From Euborellia annulipes (taxonomy: Eukaryota > Arthropoda > Insecta > Dermaptera > Anisolabididae): a DNA stretch of 64,000 nucleotides. How positions within the stretch are numbered: the first letter of the stretch is position 1; the number at the start of each line of letters is the position of its first letter. The position numbers and the translations under genes are program-made. The stretch is from positions 1-64,000 of the forward strand of contig JAKCPI010012721.1 in NCBI GenBank assembly GCA_023213315.1. Direction: 5' to 3'. Shown here in pieces: positions 1-10,620 of this stretch. The notes under the pieces are model-generated. The model was given only the letters and a program-made list of their open reading frames with translations. It was not told where the DNA came from and ran no database searches.

Positions 1-400
1 GAACGAAAATTTTTTCATGTGTGTAGTACTTAATGAAAAGAAATTCTGTTAAAGCGAGAAGGGCGTAATTACTCAACCGTTCATTCCTTTAAAAAAATGT
101 TAAAGATTTTGCCAGCATGTCGCTGTTGCTAGCAATAACATTAACAAAGCCGTGGTGGCTAAATCGGTAAGGTTCATTCTTTGTAAACAAGAAATCTCGA
201 GTTCAAATCATGGGTTCGTGCAACTAATTTTTTTTTCTTTTTTGGATTTTTACTTTTTATGGCAAAATCTTTAACATTTTTTTAAGACGAACGGTTGAGT
301 AGTGCGCCTTCTCGCTTTAACAGAATTTCTTTTCATTAAGTACTACACATAAAAAAATTTCCTTCAAATCGGTGTTATGAAGGTTATGCACTCCAATCTT
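1..400. mobile_element. Foldback element with long inverted arms, cut by the window edge
   Basis: The left arm (about 1-115) is the inverted complement of the right arm (about 250-395): both carry the block TTCTGTTAAAGCGAGAAG and the block AAATGTTAAAGATTTTGCC. The right arm ends in TTATGCACTCC. A second copy lies at 51590-52099 and shows that the true left end lies outside this window. No coding sequence is visible. A tRNA-like segment sits between the arms in both copies, so the unit is a family and not a chance palindrome. Confidence 0.75.
149..218 (+). other. tRNA-like segment inside the foldback element
   Basis: The segment has an A-box-like stretch (GTGGCTAAATCGGTAAGG), a perfect 5-bp anticodon-type stem TTCTT/AAGAA around a 7-base loop, and a B-box-like GAGTTCAAATC. 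The acceptor stem does not pair well, so a functional tRNA gene is unlikely. It is probably a tRNA-derived insert carried between the arms; the copy near 51765-51815 has lost its T arm. The isotype cannot be assigned. Confidence 0.5.
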
Positions 401-720
401 GTCAGTACATAATAATAATAATATTAGTGATAATAAATTGCCGATTGAGGAATGTAAATCAAATTAGGCAACCGACCGCCATTAGAGTCTAGAGGGGCTC
501 CGCATCCCCCTTAACTGGCTTTCCCTTGCCTCTATCTTGCATCAAATATTATGTATAAATATACATATTTTGTTCATTACTAAAAATGAATATTTTTGTT
601 TCGTGGGTGTAGAAATGGCTGAGATTAACGATAAAATCAATGACGGGAGGTTGAGCTGTCTCTTCTTTTCAATCGCTTCTTCTCTAATCTCATCAGGCGT
701 TTAGGTTACAAACAGATTTC
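401..720. other. Low-complexity intergenic DNA
   Basis: This stretch holds an ATA/AAT-rich run near 410-430 and otherwise unremarkable AT-rich sequence. I see no gene or recognisable repeat. Confidence 0.5.
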
Positions 721-770
721 CAATTCACGACGTTTCGGTCTAATTTTATTAGACTATCATCAGGTGTTAA
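721..770 (-). ncRNA. Hammerhead-ribozyme-like motif (stem III collapsed)
   Basis: Read on the minus strand the order is CAC, CTGATGA (757-763), a 7-bp stem GTCTAAT/ATTAGAC with a 3-base loop (738-754), CGAAAC, GTC, GTG. CTGATGA and GAAA are the invariant hammerhead core, and GTC is a canonical cleavage triplet. CAC/GTG forms the base of stem I. Between GAAA and the cleavage triplet there is only C plus G, so stem III is a self-complementary ACGT without a loop. The fold is read by eye; activity is inferred. Confidence 0.5.
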
Positions 771-997
771 AGTTATAACAGATTTTAATTTATTTTCTTA
801 AAAATATTTTTTTTTTTTGTCTTTTTTTACTTTCATATATGTGAATATATTATGTATTTCACATATGACATGTGTGAGTTTTTTTTTAACCATACTTGTT
901 ATTTTTAGACAAAAAAATAAATTAAAATTAAAAATCTGTTGTGACCCCAACACCTGAATGTGGTCGAATAAAATTAGACCGAAACGTCGTGAGTTGG
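721..997. mobile_element. Foldback element bounded by two outward hammerhead-like motifs
   Basis: The left end carries CACGACGTTTCGGTC with TAATTTTATTAGACTATCATCAG. The right end (947-997) is its inverted counterpart ending in CGAAACGTCGTG. The middle is A/T homopolymer and has no ORF. The left motif has the full hammerhead core on the minus strand; the right copy has a damaged core (CTGAATG). The arrangement is the same as in elements at 5751, 11107, 30956, 43309, 46955 and 60997. Confidence 0.65.
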
Positions 998-1000
998 AAG

Positions 1001-2040
1001 TTGCATGAATTTTTTTTTTAATTATAAGAGAATTTCCCGGGGTGGTTTTACGCTATTATTAATTAACGTAGTACGGTAGTTATAAAGAAGAAAACTGTAT
1101 TGGTTAAAAAAAAAAATCAGGCTAGTAATGTAATATTTATGTATTGTATTTCATAGGGGTGGTATGAGTTAGGGCCTGCTTTATTTTAATAGGCCTATTT
1201 CGTTGTATAATTTCATAAAACAAAGCAAGTGTTAAGAACAAATCTGGAGTCCACCATTACACCAATTTCTCATAGGTGTCTTGTATAATGTCATGTTGTG
1301 TGATGCGCTAGGGCCCACCTCGGGTTTATAGGCATTAGAGAGAATTTTTTTCAGCATTCAAAATTACTTTTTTTAATTTTTTTGTACACTAGTTATTGCT
1401 TTACTGTAAATCCGAGATCTAAAAAAACCAAAATTGCGGAAATTAAACCTCAAAATATAAAAAAAAAAATATATGTCGAAAGAACACATCACACAACTTT
1501 CCAATTAACATGTTTTTAGTCACGCCAGATTTTTAACTCTTTTCTTAAACCAAAATATAGATATTACATTAACATTTTAGTTGTTGTTGTTGTTGTTGTT
1601 GGGGGCATTCAATTCACTTCACTTTCGCCGTCGATTCCCATTCCGAAGGCCTCCTTTCGTTTTGTGAAATCGTTCGTTCGTTGGTTCGTTCTCTTAAAAA
1701 AAAAAAAAAAAAAGAACAAGCCAAAGCAAAAGTTGAGGACAACTAATTAATAATAATTTGCTTTGCTTTCTTCATTTGCACGCTTCTTACTGATTAAAAA
1801 AAAAAAGTAAGTGTAATGATAAGAAAATGTTAAAAAAAAAAAACGAATTGAATTTTCTTCTACTATTTGAGAGGTCAATCACCTATTGAGTTGTGTTCTT
1901 GCACTTTTACTAATACTCTTTTTTTTTCTTTGGGAAAATGCGCTAGAGTAGGTGGTATTCACGCATGGGCAAAGTAGGTGTACACTAAGAAAAGACCGCA
2001 AGTCGATCCAAGTGATTTTCAAAAAAATCTATGTAGATAA
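1001..2040. other. AT-rich intergenic DNA
   Basis: This stretch contains a (GTT)n run near 1579-1601, a GTTC repeat near 1670-1691, several poly-A and poly-T runs, and a fragment of the TCTGGTGTGAC palindrome family at about 1487-1540 (CACACAACTTTC and CACGCCAGATTTTT). I see no supported gene. Confidence 0.5.
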
Positions 2041-2054
2041 AGAGAGTTATTTAT

Positions 2055-2094
2055 TCAGCCCACGTTTCGGACCATCTTCAGAGTTAATATTTCT
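2055..2094 (-). ncRNA. Degenerate hammerhead-like motif
   Basis: On the minus strand CTGAAGA (2075-2081) is followed after only a few bases by GAAACGTG (2061-2068). Stem II is reduced to about two pairs and the cleavage triplet is GTG, which a hammerhead would not cut. It is listed as a decayed relative of the motifs elsewhere in the window. Confidence 0.25.
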
Positions 2095-2394
2095 ATTTTA
2101 TATATCGTTGTATAGATCCCAGAACCCCAGCACTGAAATCAAAAAAATATTAAGATTGCAACTTTTTTTTGCCCGCCTTTGGTGGGCTTCGCCCCCTGGA
2201 CCCCCGCCAGCTGGCTCTTAAATTATGAAAAAAATAAATATCATTACTCTTACAATCCAGTGCCTGCTTGATGATTTGTTTGCATTCATAGAATATATAA
2301 ATGCAAAGAATACATGAATATTTCTCTATACATTTCCTATGGGAGAAATCGTAACTTTAGAAATTAATAACTCAAAAAGGAATTTCGGGACTTG

Positions 2395-2515
2395 AGTATT
2401 TTTCCGGGACTCTCCATAACGTCCTCTATAAGACTGCAAAATTTGGTTTCAAAATTCCAACGGGAAGTTGGTCAAACAGAGCCGTGACAGACGGATACTC
2501 CGCTATTATATATAT
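2395..2515 (-). repeat. Dispersed repeat (CCGTCTGTCACGGCTCTGTT family)
   Basis: On the minus strand this reads through GTCCGTCTGTCACG-like sequence, then GACCAACTTCCCGTTGG and AATTTTGAAACC. Related copies on the plus strand lie at about 12770-12860 and 26245-26335. The repeat is non-coding, and its function and class are unknown. Confidence 0.5.
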
Positions 2516-2519
2516 AAAG

Positions 2520-3269
2520 ATAATTATATTTAATGACTACTGTATGTAATATGAGTAACTTGTTCAATTTTGGGCGTCTTACATTCAATAAATGCGTTTT
2601 GCGACAGAAACGTCGACAATTAACAATTAAATAAAACTTTTTTTTTTATTTAATTCCTTGACTCACTCCAACGTCTCCTTATTTTGTAATATAATTAAGA
2701 AAGGGCGAAAGTCCACCGCAGGCAGCGCAGCTATTTAAATAACCGATCTTGGTTGCTGTTGGTCAACGATTGTTGCTCTCTGACTAGAACAAATTTTACA
2801 TACCAACACTCAAATATGTTTAAATTGGGACTTATCTGCCGCCGTGACGTCATGTCGGCGACAGTGACGTCATCCGAATTGCTAATTGATCGTTTGAGAT
2901 CCACCAAGGTTGAATGTTTTTGTTGTCTCTTGTTTTATATGTGATGATGGACCAACGGCGAATCATCATCTCTAGGAGGCTTTTTGTTCTTCTTGTAACT
3001 TTTAACGAAACCAATCTCGAATAAAAAAAAAAAAAAAAAAAAAAACAAACAAAAAAATCTTGATCCTTTTTTTTTTACCTTTTCTTCTTTTAAAATAAAA
3101 TAATTTTTTCTAACAAAAATATTTTACCTGAAGGAAATGATAATCACGTGATTTTTTTTTTTTTATTAAAAAATTATTTTAGTATAAATTTAAATAAATG
3201 TTTAGGATAGGGTTGTTTGGATAAGGGGGAACGGGCGGGAAGGTGTTTTTCTCGATAAGATGCCGTAGT
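2520..3269. other. AT-rich intergenic DNA with two CRE octamers
   Basis: The segment is mostly AT-rich with a poly-A tract at about 3021-3045. The notable feature is two exact TGACGTCA octamers at 2845-2852 and 2865-2872, 20 bp apart. No gene can be attached to them from the sequence. Confidence 0.45.
2845..2872. promoter_or_regulatory. Paired cAMP-response-element octamers
   Basis: Two perfect palindromic TGACGTCA sites lie with centres 20 bp apart, about two helical turns. TGACGTCA is the consensus for CREB/ATF bZIP dimers. Neighbouring sequence is GC-richer than the surroundings. Binding is inferred; no coding exon can be joined to it. Confidence 0.3.
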
Positions 3270-3828
3270 GTGTCATAAAAAGTATGCCCAAAAAATCAAA
3301 TAATTCAAAAATTTGCCAAGAGATGTCAGAATGGTAGCTAATAATATTTAATGCATTTGGTTAATTTTTTAACCATAAATACTTGATAAATGTTATTATA
3401 TATTATGTATCTTTTATAAAAGCATAAAAATATATAAATATAGGCTGATACTATATCGGCTGTTTGACTAGCCTGCCATCTATTGCAAGAATGCTGAACT
3501 AATTTGACAGTTGAATTTTAAATAAATTATCTAATCTTATTTTAAATTTTCTTAATTAATATGTGATTAATAAAAACAATAAATTCATTTTTAAATTTAA
3601 CGAAATTACAGATTATTGGGACAGATTGTTTTTTTGTATTTGCTTGATAACAAAAAAATTAATTACGATAATTTTTTAAAAGTCTTTAAAAATATTATAG
3701 CTCGATGTCCCGATAATCTCTTATGAATTTAATTCATTTAAAAAAAAAAACCGCATTGAAAAATTCCTTATAATAGTTTAGTTTTTTTTTTTTAAGTACG
3801 TTTAGTCGTCGCTCCTGAACCCCCTTAA
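3270..3828. repeat. AT-rich dispersed repeat, about 530 bp, copy 1 of 3
   Basis: It starts at GTCATAAAAAGTATGCCC and includes GCCAAGAGATGTCAGAATGG, an internal GGGACAGATTG and CTCGATGTCCC pair, and ends near CCGCATTGAAAAATTCC. Two further copies sit at 14255-14806 and 47470-47966 with the same order of blocks. Coding potential is absent. GATTATTGGGACA is an inverted match of TGTCCCGATAATC, giving an internal hairpin of about 100 bp. Confidence 0.7.
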
Positions 3829-4905
3829 AACCAGGGTGGTTAAAACCACCGCACAGTGGATCCAAATCCCGAAAACGTGGCCAAAAGTCCAAAAATAAAG
3901 ATTATATTCGAGGACTTTTAAGCCCCTAAATAGTTTTATTAATATATTTACGGTTAGGAACGGCCGTTTTTGAGAGTCATATGCACTTATCTGGCTCTCA
4001 AAATCTATTTGAATCTGAGCGTTTTTGACAACAATCGGGAGCTCTCTCCGAACGCAAATAAGCATCCTTTTCTATCGCTCTCCATTTCATTGTGCTTTTG
4101 GTTATTTCAATTTCGTCAAATGCAATCAACGACTGAAAATAAGTAAATTTCAACAATGTAAAAAAAATGCAATAAATTTTGATAGTTAAATAATAGGAGC
4201 ATTTCAAATAACGTCTTATTTTTTTTCCATTTCAGATGTCGCAAAAATTCAAAAGTCAAAAAGTGAAAAGTCCCACGACATCCCACTCTCAAACAACTTT
4301 CCCTGTCTTTTTGGATCCTTCTTCATTAATAATATTAAAAAATTAGCTGCACAGACTTGCACATTTTTTTTTATTCAATTTTTTTTGGAATTTGAATATT
4401 CATCTGATGAAGCATATTAATGTTATTTAAACTAATGTTTAAATGTTAATCCGTATTAAAAATATTGAATAAAATATTGTAATTAAATTATTTTGACATA
4501 AATAAATGTGCCTGGACCCCCACAAATGTGTCCTATTAAACAATATGTATCATTTAGGGTCAATATGGCCTAAGATGCAGAAAAAGACTAATAAAAAAAA
4601 GAAAAATTATTTTGTTATTAATTAATTTAAAATACGAAATCAGCAACCTCGAGAACCCGACAATGCCAATTTTGATTGAAATCGAATTATTTTTTTTTAG
4701 TTCCCCATATTGGTTCCGCCATATTTTTTTTCTGAAAAAATAATATCAAATTCTAAATCAGCGACCTCAAAAACCCTTGTGTACTGAATTTCAGAGAGAT
4801 TAAATAACGTTTTCGACTTTTGACCACGTTTCCGGGATTTGGAACCACTGTGCACCGGCTTTAACCGTCCTGGTTTTAATCCACTTTTAACCAGTGGTTT
4901 TTATT
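3829..4905. mobile_element. Terminal-inverted-repeat element, about 1.1 kb, non-coding
   Basis: The left end (TTAAAACCAGGGTGG, then CACAGTGGATCCAAATCCCG) is matched in inverse by the right end at about 4822-4885 (CGGGATTTGGAACCACTGTG, then CCTGGTTTTAA). Inverted similarity runs for about 65 bp. Short ORFs inside are not conserved-looking. The element class is unclear. A SINE-tail-like fragment (GGCCTAAGATGC then AAAAAGACTAATAAAAA) lies inside at about 4503-4606. Confidence 0.6.
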
Positions 4906-5540
4906 AAGTGATCATTTAATTTTAATTCTACACTCTGCAAAGGTTTTTTTTTTTTTAAATCAAATTCCGGAATATTAATAAAAACATTTAATTTCAAGGG
5001 TTTTAATATATGTACTATTGAAAACTAAATATATCCAGACACAAAAAAATCCGGCGTGACTGGCCGCACAACACACACCACACTTTTATATTCGCTAATT
5101 GAAAGTTTTATTCTGTGCTTATCACACCATATTTTCAGGAAATATATAACTTTTTTGAATATAACAAATAAGAACCCTTGAAATGTAATTAATAATCAAG
5201 CAGCTTATTGTTACCCACTTTTTTGGACTCAGTGGGCCTCAAAACATGTATTGTTATATATTTCCATCAAATTTGTGACATCACCGCAAAACTTTCTCTC
5301 TTTCTATACAAAATTTTGTTTCATACAGAAAATATAATAATTTACTTTAGCTAAATAAAAAAAAAAAAAAAAAAAAATGTTTTATAAATATCCTAAAATA
5401 ATCTTAAATTTTTGAAATGTTTGAAAAAAATTTTCTTGAACCCCCCCCCCCCATCAAAAATTTCTGGCTATGCCTATGCATATGTTTATATCAATATTAA
5501 TAGCATAAAATTGAAAAAATAAAAAAAAAAAATTGTGGTT
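4906..5540. other. AT-rich stretch with palindrome-family and MITE fragments
   Basis: It holds a diverged copy of the TCTGGTGTGAC palindrome family at about 5028-5143 (ATCCGGCGTGACTGG on the left, TTATCACACCATATTTT on the right), a poly-A run at about 5359-5377, and a right-end fragment of a CATGGGCGTAGCCAG-type MITE at about 5440-5480. No gene is visible. Confidence 0.5.
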
Positions 5541-5750
5541 AAAACTAATTTTGGCCGGTTTCAAGGTGCGCCGTCTCGAAAAGCCGTTAGAAGAAGATTC
5601 AGTACCGAGTTACTCTAGGCGGCAAGAGATGGCGTTAGTTTTTCCCATAGGAATACAAGGGATTTATTCCATTTCATTTTAAAGTTTCCAGCTAATCAAT
5701 TAAAGGCAAAAAATTAATTATTCTTTAACACAATGATTACTAATTTAAAA

Positions 5751-6553
5751 GGAACAGGTAGATGAAGGCAGCCAGCAAAGAACAAAAACTTTATTTAAAT
5801 ATCGTCGACGTTTCGGGAACTCGTCGCTCCCATCTTCAGGACCTACGGTCATCGAACAATTTATTTGGTGTTAGCTAGGTAAAATTACAACTAATCTTTA
5901 CAAGTATTTTTTAAAAAACAAAACATGACAAAAAACTTACGATAAATTGTTAATGTTGTTTAGATTGATACATATAGGTCATACAAAATTGCAAACACAA
6001 ATCTGCATATACCATTAAATGTATGTTTAATTGTCTATGAGAATCGTAGTAGGTGCCTGGGCTTAATTTATTGTTGAATGGGCCCGAAACATCAGCACTG
6101 ACCAAGAGTAAAAGACTGAATTTTTTACAAATGCACAGTATTAATAAATATTTCAATAGTAATAATATTAAAAAAGCACTCATACTTAAATAAATTCCAT
6201 TTTCTAGTAGTAGGGATTTAAAACATATACAAATAGACAAATTTTTTTTTTTTTTATAAAAAAAAATAATAACAAAACAAAAATTAAGAATCAAAAGGTC
6301 AAACACTCAATCCCGCCCTTAGCCTGAAATTTGTCTATGTATTAATTTAGTCAATTTTTCAATGTTCATTATTCACAAATCAATAAGGCTTATTAAAAAT
6401 TCGTACAGTGCACTTAGGCGATCGAGATCGGTTTTGTAGTTACAAGCTTGCTTTTTATATTTTTGTATCGCAATCATCTCTACAAATTCTCAACGTCGAC
6501 GATATTTAAATAAAGTTTTTGTTCTTTGCTGGCTGCCTTCATCTACCTGTTCC
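5751..6553. mobile_element. Foldback element with 66-bp ends and a hammerhead-like left end
   Basis: The left end begins GGAACAGGTAGATGAAGGCA and continues to CGTCGACG. The right end (about 6492-6553) is its near-perfect inverse, ending TGCCTTCATCTACCTGTTCC. The left arm carries a complete hammerhead-like motif; the right arm keeps only CAACGTCGACG. The inside is AT-rich and has no convincing ORF. Confidence 0.7.
5800..5845 (-). ncRNA. Hammerhead-ribozyme-like motif
   Basis: On the minus strand: GTC, CTGAAGA (5833-5839), T, a 6-bp stem GGGAGC/GTTCCC with loop GACGA, GAAAC, GTC (GAAACGTC on 5807-5814), GAC. The CTGANGA and GAAA core is intact, and GTC/GAC forms the start of stem I. It has the same loop-less stem III as the other copies. 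Confidence 0.5.
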
Positions 6554-6850
6554 TTTTAATTATCACTCAGCCATTAATTTCTTTTTTACTAATTTAATTA
6601 TCTATAAGATATAGAGCGGATTTTTTAAAAATATATTTTATTTAATGCGATTAACCTAAAAAAAAAAAATTTATTTTTTCGAAAATCAAAAAAAAGGCTT
6701 CTATAAGTTGTAGATATTTTAAGTAGCTTTAATTTAAAAAAAAATTGAGATCGATAGCTTCAAAATTGTGGCCGTTGCAATCTCCCAAAATTAGCACCCC
6801 GAGGCGCGCACCTTAACCACTTTTGACCAGTGTCCTGGTCAAAATTTAAA

Positions 6851-7849
6851 AAAGTGTTTTTTTTTAAACAACTCTGGTTTAGGATGAATTTATTTTGAGA
6901 AAAAAAAATTAGAGCTCCTTGTATTGTCACCATTTAGGAAGAGACTAATAATGAAATAGATAAGAGAGAGATTTCTATCTTAAATTTTTTTTTTTTATAA
7001 ATGTTAAATGATGATGTTAAATTAAGAGATGATTTTCCGCCATACTAATTTCATTTCCTTCTCCTTTAAATAATTAGTAAATTAAATATTAATTTTAATG
7101 CTCGCAGTAGCGTATAATTTGTGAATTATCCTGTGTGATAAATATGATCTTAAACAAACACATAGACAAGGGACACGATGACAAATAGAAAAAAAGATAA
7201 CACACTTGGTTTTGATAAATGTCACTGACTTCATGGAAATGAATAAAAATGGCGGGAAAACTTTGTATCTAACTTCACAGAAATGCCAACAGATGGCGCT
7301 GACGTCGCTGTATATATAAAAAGGCAAGCAACGGACATGACAGTTGGTTATTGAGTCGGAACAAGTGCACACAGTACTTGATAACGGCTGCAAAATAAGC
7401 AGTTGAAACGTTGTACAGATATTTATATATTTTTAATAAATATTTAATACAAAAATGTGGTCTATAATTAAAAATTCTCCTAATAAGAAAAAGATAAGGC
7501 GAAAATTTCCTAACAAAAATTTTTTTAGCTATAATTTAAATCCCTTTTACGTTCCGTTTGGCCAACGTTGTAACCAACGTAATTTCAAAATAAAATTTTG
7601 TACTCTCGTAGAGGATGTTATGTAGAGTCCAGGAAAAATACTCGGGACTCCATATCACAGACAAGATTGGACAGCTCCAGGTTAAAAATTATTTATATGT
7701 TTAGGGCCATCTATACGCTTGTCATGGAACTAAAAGTTGCTCCCAGAGAGATTTGAACTCACAATGTGCAATTCACATGTTTTGATACTGGCTACTTAAC
7801 TCGCTCGTATATTTTGCTTTATGATATTTCAAAGCTTTTTTTAGCTACT
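6851..7849. other. AT-rich intergenic DNA with a TATA-like site
   Basis: Around 7310-7325 the sequence TATATATAAAAAGGCAAGC resembles a TATA box, followed about 30 bp later by ACAGTTGG, and AATAAATATTT occurs near 7435. This could be a promoter of an unseen transcript or part of a solo LTR; neither is proven. From about 7655 a repeat shared with 18118-18195 begins (GGACAGCTCCAGGTTAAAAA). Confidence 0.35.
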
Positions 7850-7857
7850 ACTTTAGG

Positions 7858-8240
7858 CAGGGGCGTATATAAGGGGGGCCGAGGGGGCCAGCCCCCCCCC
7901 CGCCCCCGAAACTTTCTAAATGCATACACATATATACAGACAATAGAGGGTCCGAAATGTTTGCTCGGCCCTGTAGAACGAAAATTAAGGTTCCGCAAAA
8001 GAGGGAATGGTTCTTTGGGCGGCAAAATTTTAGCGTCCCTAAAAAAAAAAATTTTTTCAGGGACGGAAAAATTTTTTCTCAGGGAGTAAAAATTTTGGTT
8101 CCACAAAAAAGAGGGAATGTTCCGCGGGCGGTAAAATTTGAAAAAAATTTCCCACAGGGCGGAAAATTTTGATTCCGCGAAAACAAAAAAATTTTGCAGA
8201 AGAATTTTTGAGTTCAAGCCCCCCACCAAAAAATTTTCTG
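7858..8240. mobile_element. hAT-like MITE, CAGGGGCG family, 8-bp target duplication
   Basis: It begins CAGGGGCGTATATAAGG and ends in a shortened CTG. It is flanked by ACTTTAGG on both sides (7850-7857 and 8241-8248), the 8-bp duplication typical of hAT transposition. The inside has repeated TTCCGC and AAAATTT blocks and GC-homopolymer runs. Sisters lie at 17847-18112, 29548-29803 and 21645-24794 (split). The apparent ORFs across it are products of the repeats. Confidence 0.75.
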
Positions 8241-8361
8241 ACTTTAGGCACGTAGTACTATTAATTTTTTTTTTTAACAAAAGGTCATTTATAAATTGTA
8301 AAAAATTTATTAGTTTAAAAAAGTTAATTCATTTATATCCAGATTTTTAAGCCATTTAATG

Positions 8362-8520
8362 TATTTGTTATTAAACTCATGAAAAAATATCATTTTATTG
8401 GCGAATGGAACGAACTCTACAGGATAAATTTTGAACTAGCCTAGTATTGCCATCTAGCGACTTGTCTTATAACTAAAAGAAACTTATAAACATTCTTCCC
8501 ATAGAGCTGTCCCCTCCATG
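8362..8520. repeat. Dispersed repeat shared with 19078-19230
   Basis: The block TTGGCGAATGGAACGAACTC, then ATTGCCATCTAGC, then ACATTCTTCCCATAGAGC occurs here and again at 19078-19230 with few differences. It does not code. The second copy runs into a tRNA-like SINE head, so it may be a SINE-associated segment. Confidence 0.55.
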
Positions 8521-9017
8521 CTCCAAATCCCCAAATGGGGAAAATAAAAATTATCCCATTGAATTTATATGTTTCACTTATGAAAAATCAAATTCAAATC
8601 CCTCGAATGAAAAATAATTATATAATCCAATTTTACTTTGATCCTTCAAAATATAATAAAATGGCGCGTAATTTTTCTCCCTGTGCATTGGAACGTGAAG
8701 CGAGACTTGTATCTGCTCCAAGGGCTCAGTCTACTAGTCGTGTCGTCTAATTCGCCAAAAAAACTTTATAAATTCTTGTTTGTGACGTCAGTTTAGTATC
8801 TAATTTTTGGTTAAAATTAAGAGATAAGAACAAAACAAAAATTTAGTTTAAAATTATTGCAATAGGCAGCCTTGAATAAATATTTGAAAGAATGAGGATT
8901 GAGTTTGGAGAGAAACAAAAACTCTTTTGACATTGAGACTGCCTGCCACACATACATAAATAAATATAGCAATAAAATTCCAAATTCTTTGGGTAGCACA
9001 TTAAATTCACAAGATAT
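8521..9017. other. AT-rich intergenic DNA
   Basis: No repeat or gene is recognised. One TGACGTCA octamer occurs at about 8782-8789. Confidence 0.45.
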
Positions 9018-9212
9018 TTAAGCCCTCTGGATCCAGATGGCTTAAATAAAAATGCCTGGACCCTAATATATATAAAAATTCATAAATAACGGTTATCGTC
9101 AAAGTCTTATATGGCCTCAGCTGCCGAAAAGACAGTGTGAATGTGTGTGTGAGTGTGAGTGTGAATGAGAAAAAGTGTGAATGTTTTTTTAAAAAAAAAA
9201 AAAAAAAAAAAA
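9018..9212 (+). mobile_element. SINE, 5'-truncated
   Basis: It shares with the full SINE at 42038-42295 the body GATGGCTTAAATAAAAATGC and CTGGACCC, then AAAGTCTTATATGGCC, GCCGAAAAGAC, GTGAATGTG repeats, and a long A tail at about 9191-9211. The tRNA-like head is missing, as expected from incomplete reverse transcription. Confidence 0.7.
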
Positions 9213-10450
9213 TTCACAAGAAAAAAAAAATAAAACAAAACTGTAATTTCATTCAAAAAATCTGGTCGTGGCTAATCGCACTCTATACCAATTCAATTTA
9301 CTCGAAAGTTTAATTCTGTGATCAGATTTTTTATAGCCAAGGGGAGGATTTTCTCCAAAATGATCAATTTTTCCTAAAATGAAATTTTAAAGTTATTACT
9401 TTCTCTTACCTCTATATATATGTTAATATATATAGAGAGAAAGTATTGGATTCATGTCAAAAATTCGATGTCGAGATTTTGATGGATCTTCACGTTTTGA
9501 GGTCCCCTGAATCCAAAAAAGTGGTTTTCGCGACATGGTCTGTCTGTGTGTCTGTCTGTTTTTTTTAATTGTGTCCCTTTAGCTCTCGCCATCGGACTCA
9601 AAGAGGTTACATACATAAAAAAAGATACATACATAAAAACCGCATCCAAAATGCATTGTTTTTTTTTTTACGGGATAGCCTGAGGCCATTTCCCACTAGT
9701 TTTTGTACATAAATTAATACAAAGAACATTTTACAGATAACATATGAGAAAATACAGAATATAAAAATACATGCATATGAAGTTAGAGAGAATACAAACA
9801 ACATAGTAGAAAATAGAAGTTATAAAATTATCTGTAAATAACATATGAATATATACTAAGTAAAAACTATATGCTAAAGAGTACAGATATATGAATATGT
9901 ATATACCTATCGGACCATCAGGGGGGTCTAGGGGGGGGATAAATATTTTAAAGTGTATATACGTATGAATATAAAGAGGTTACAATGAAAATACGTATAA
10001 ATAGTGAATCCAAAATACATTGTAAAAATAACTAAACATAAGACAATAAGGTATACAAAATAAAGTCAATAATATCAAAACCAAATAAAATATACTGTGT
10101 GTCTTTTAGAGATTGATTTTTTGGGTATTACAAAACTCTAGTACAGCATTGATAATACTCTCGTCTGTCTGTGTTCAATTTTAGTATGAAGAAATTGAGC
10201 TACGAGGTTGAAATTTTATATTTAAGTTACTCACCCCCCTAGGGCGTAAAAATAAGCTTTTAATCAAAATTGGCCAAATAGTACCAATACTTTACTGATG
10301 TACTTTTTTTTTCGATTTTCTCAAAATTTGCTCCAACGATTTTGATTAAAATTCAAAAATCAATTATTTTTTTAGATTCTCTTTAAAATATATATTCTCA
10401 TTTTGCCATTGAAATCTTCTTAAGACCACTTTACTCTTGTACAGTGAGCG
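9213..10450. repeat. Broken copies of the 680-bp repeat family
   Basis: A fragment of the TCTGGTGTGAC palindrome family lies at about 9256-9342. A copy of the TTTCTCTTACC repeat begins near 9402 (AGAGAGAAAGTATTGGATTC, TTCGATGTCGAGATTTTG, TGGTTTTCGCGACATGG) and is interrupted near 9610-10165 by AT-rich DNA that includes a GGGGGG run at 9933. The continuation (GTGTTCAATTTTAGTATGAAG onward) runs from about 10167 to 10450. Confidence 0.5.
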
Positions 10451-10620
10451 CCACAATTAAGTCCCCACCTGATAGCTAGATCCTTAAGTTTATGGTAATG
10501 TATATGTTGAATAGTGAAATAATTTTAAATTTAAAAATGTAAAATAAAATCATTTGTACCAGATTTTACGTTTTACCTTTTCAGTCATTAATATTATTTC
10601 CCTATCCACCATATACAATA

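Larger units (their letters stand above)
5541..6850. mobile_element. Outer foldback element interrupted by a hammerhead-bounded element
   Basis: The flanks GGTTAAAACTA with AAGGTGCGCCGTCTCG (about 5540-5579) and CGAGGCGCGCACCTT with AACCACTTTTGACCAG (about 6799-6830) are imperfect inverted matches related to the ends of the 3829-4905 element. The 5751-6553 element sits inside. The outer boundary is approximate. Confidence 0.4.

Noticed and set aside
149..218. Functional tRNA gene
   Set aside because: The acceptor stem does not pair and the segment is embedded in a repeat family; kept only as tRNA-like.
6000..6306. 118-codon minus-strand frame
   Set aside because: Low-complexity AT-rich sequence inside a foldback element, rich in Leu/Phe/Ile from poly-A/T runs.
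7766..8350. Several overlapping frames on both strands
   Set aside because: They fall on a hAT-like MITE with an 8-bp target duplication; GC and A homopolymers create open frames by chance.
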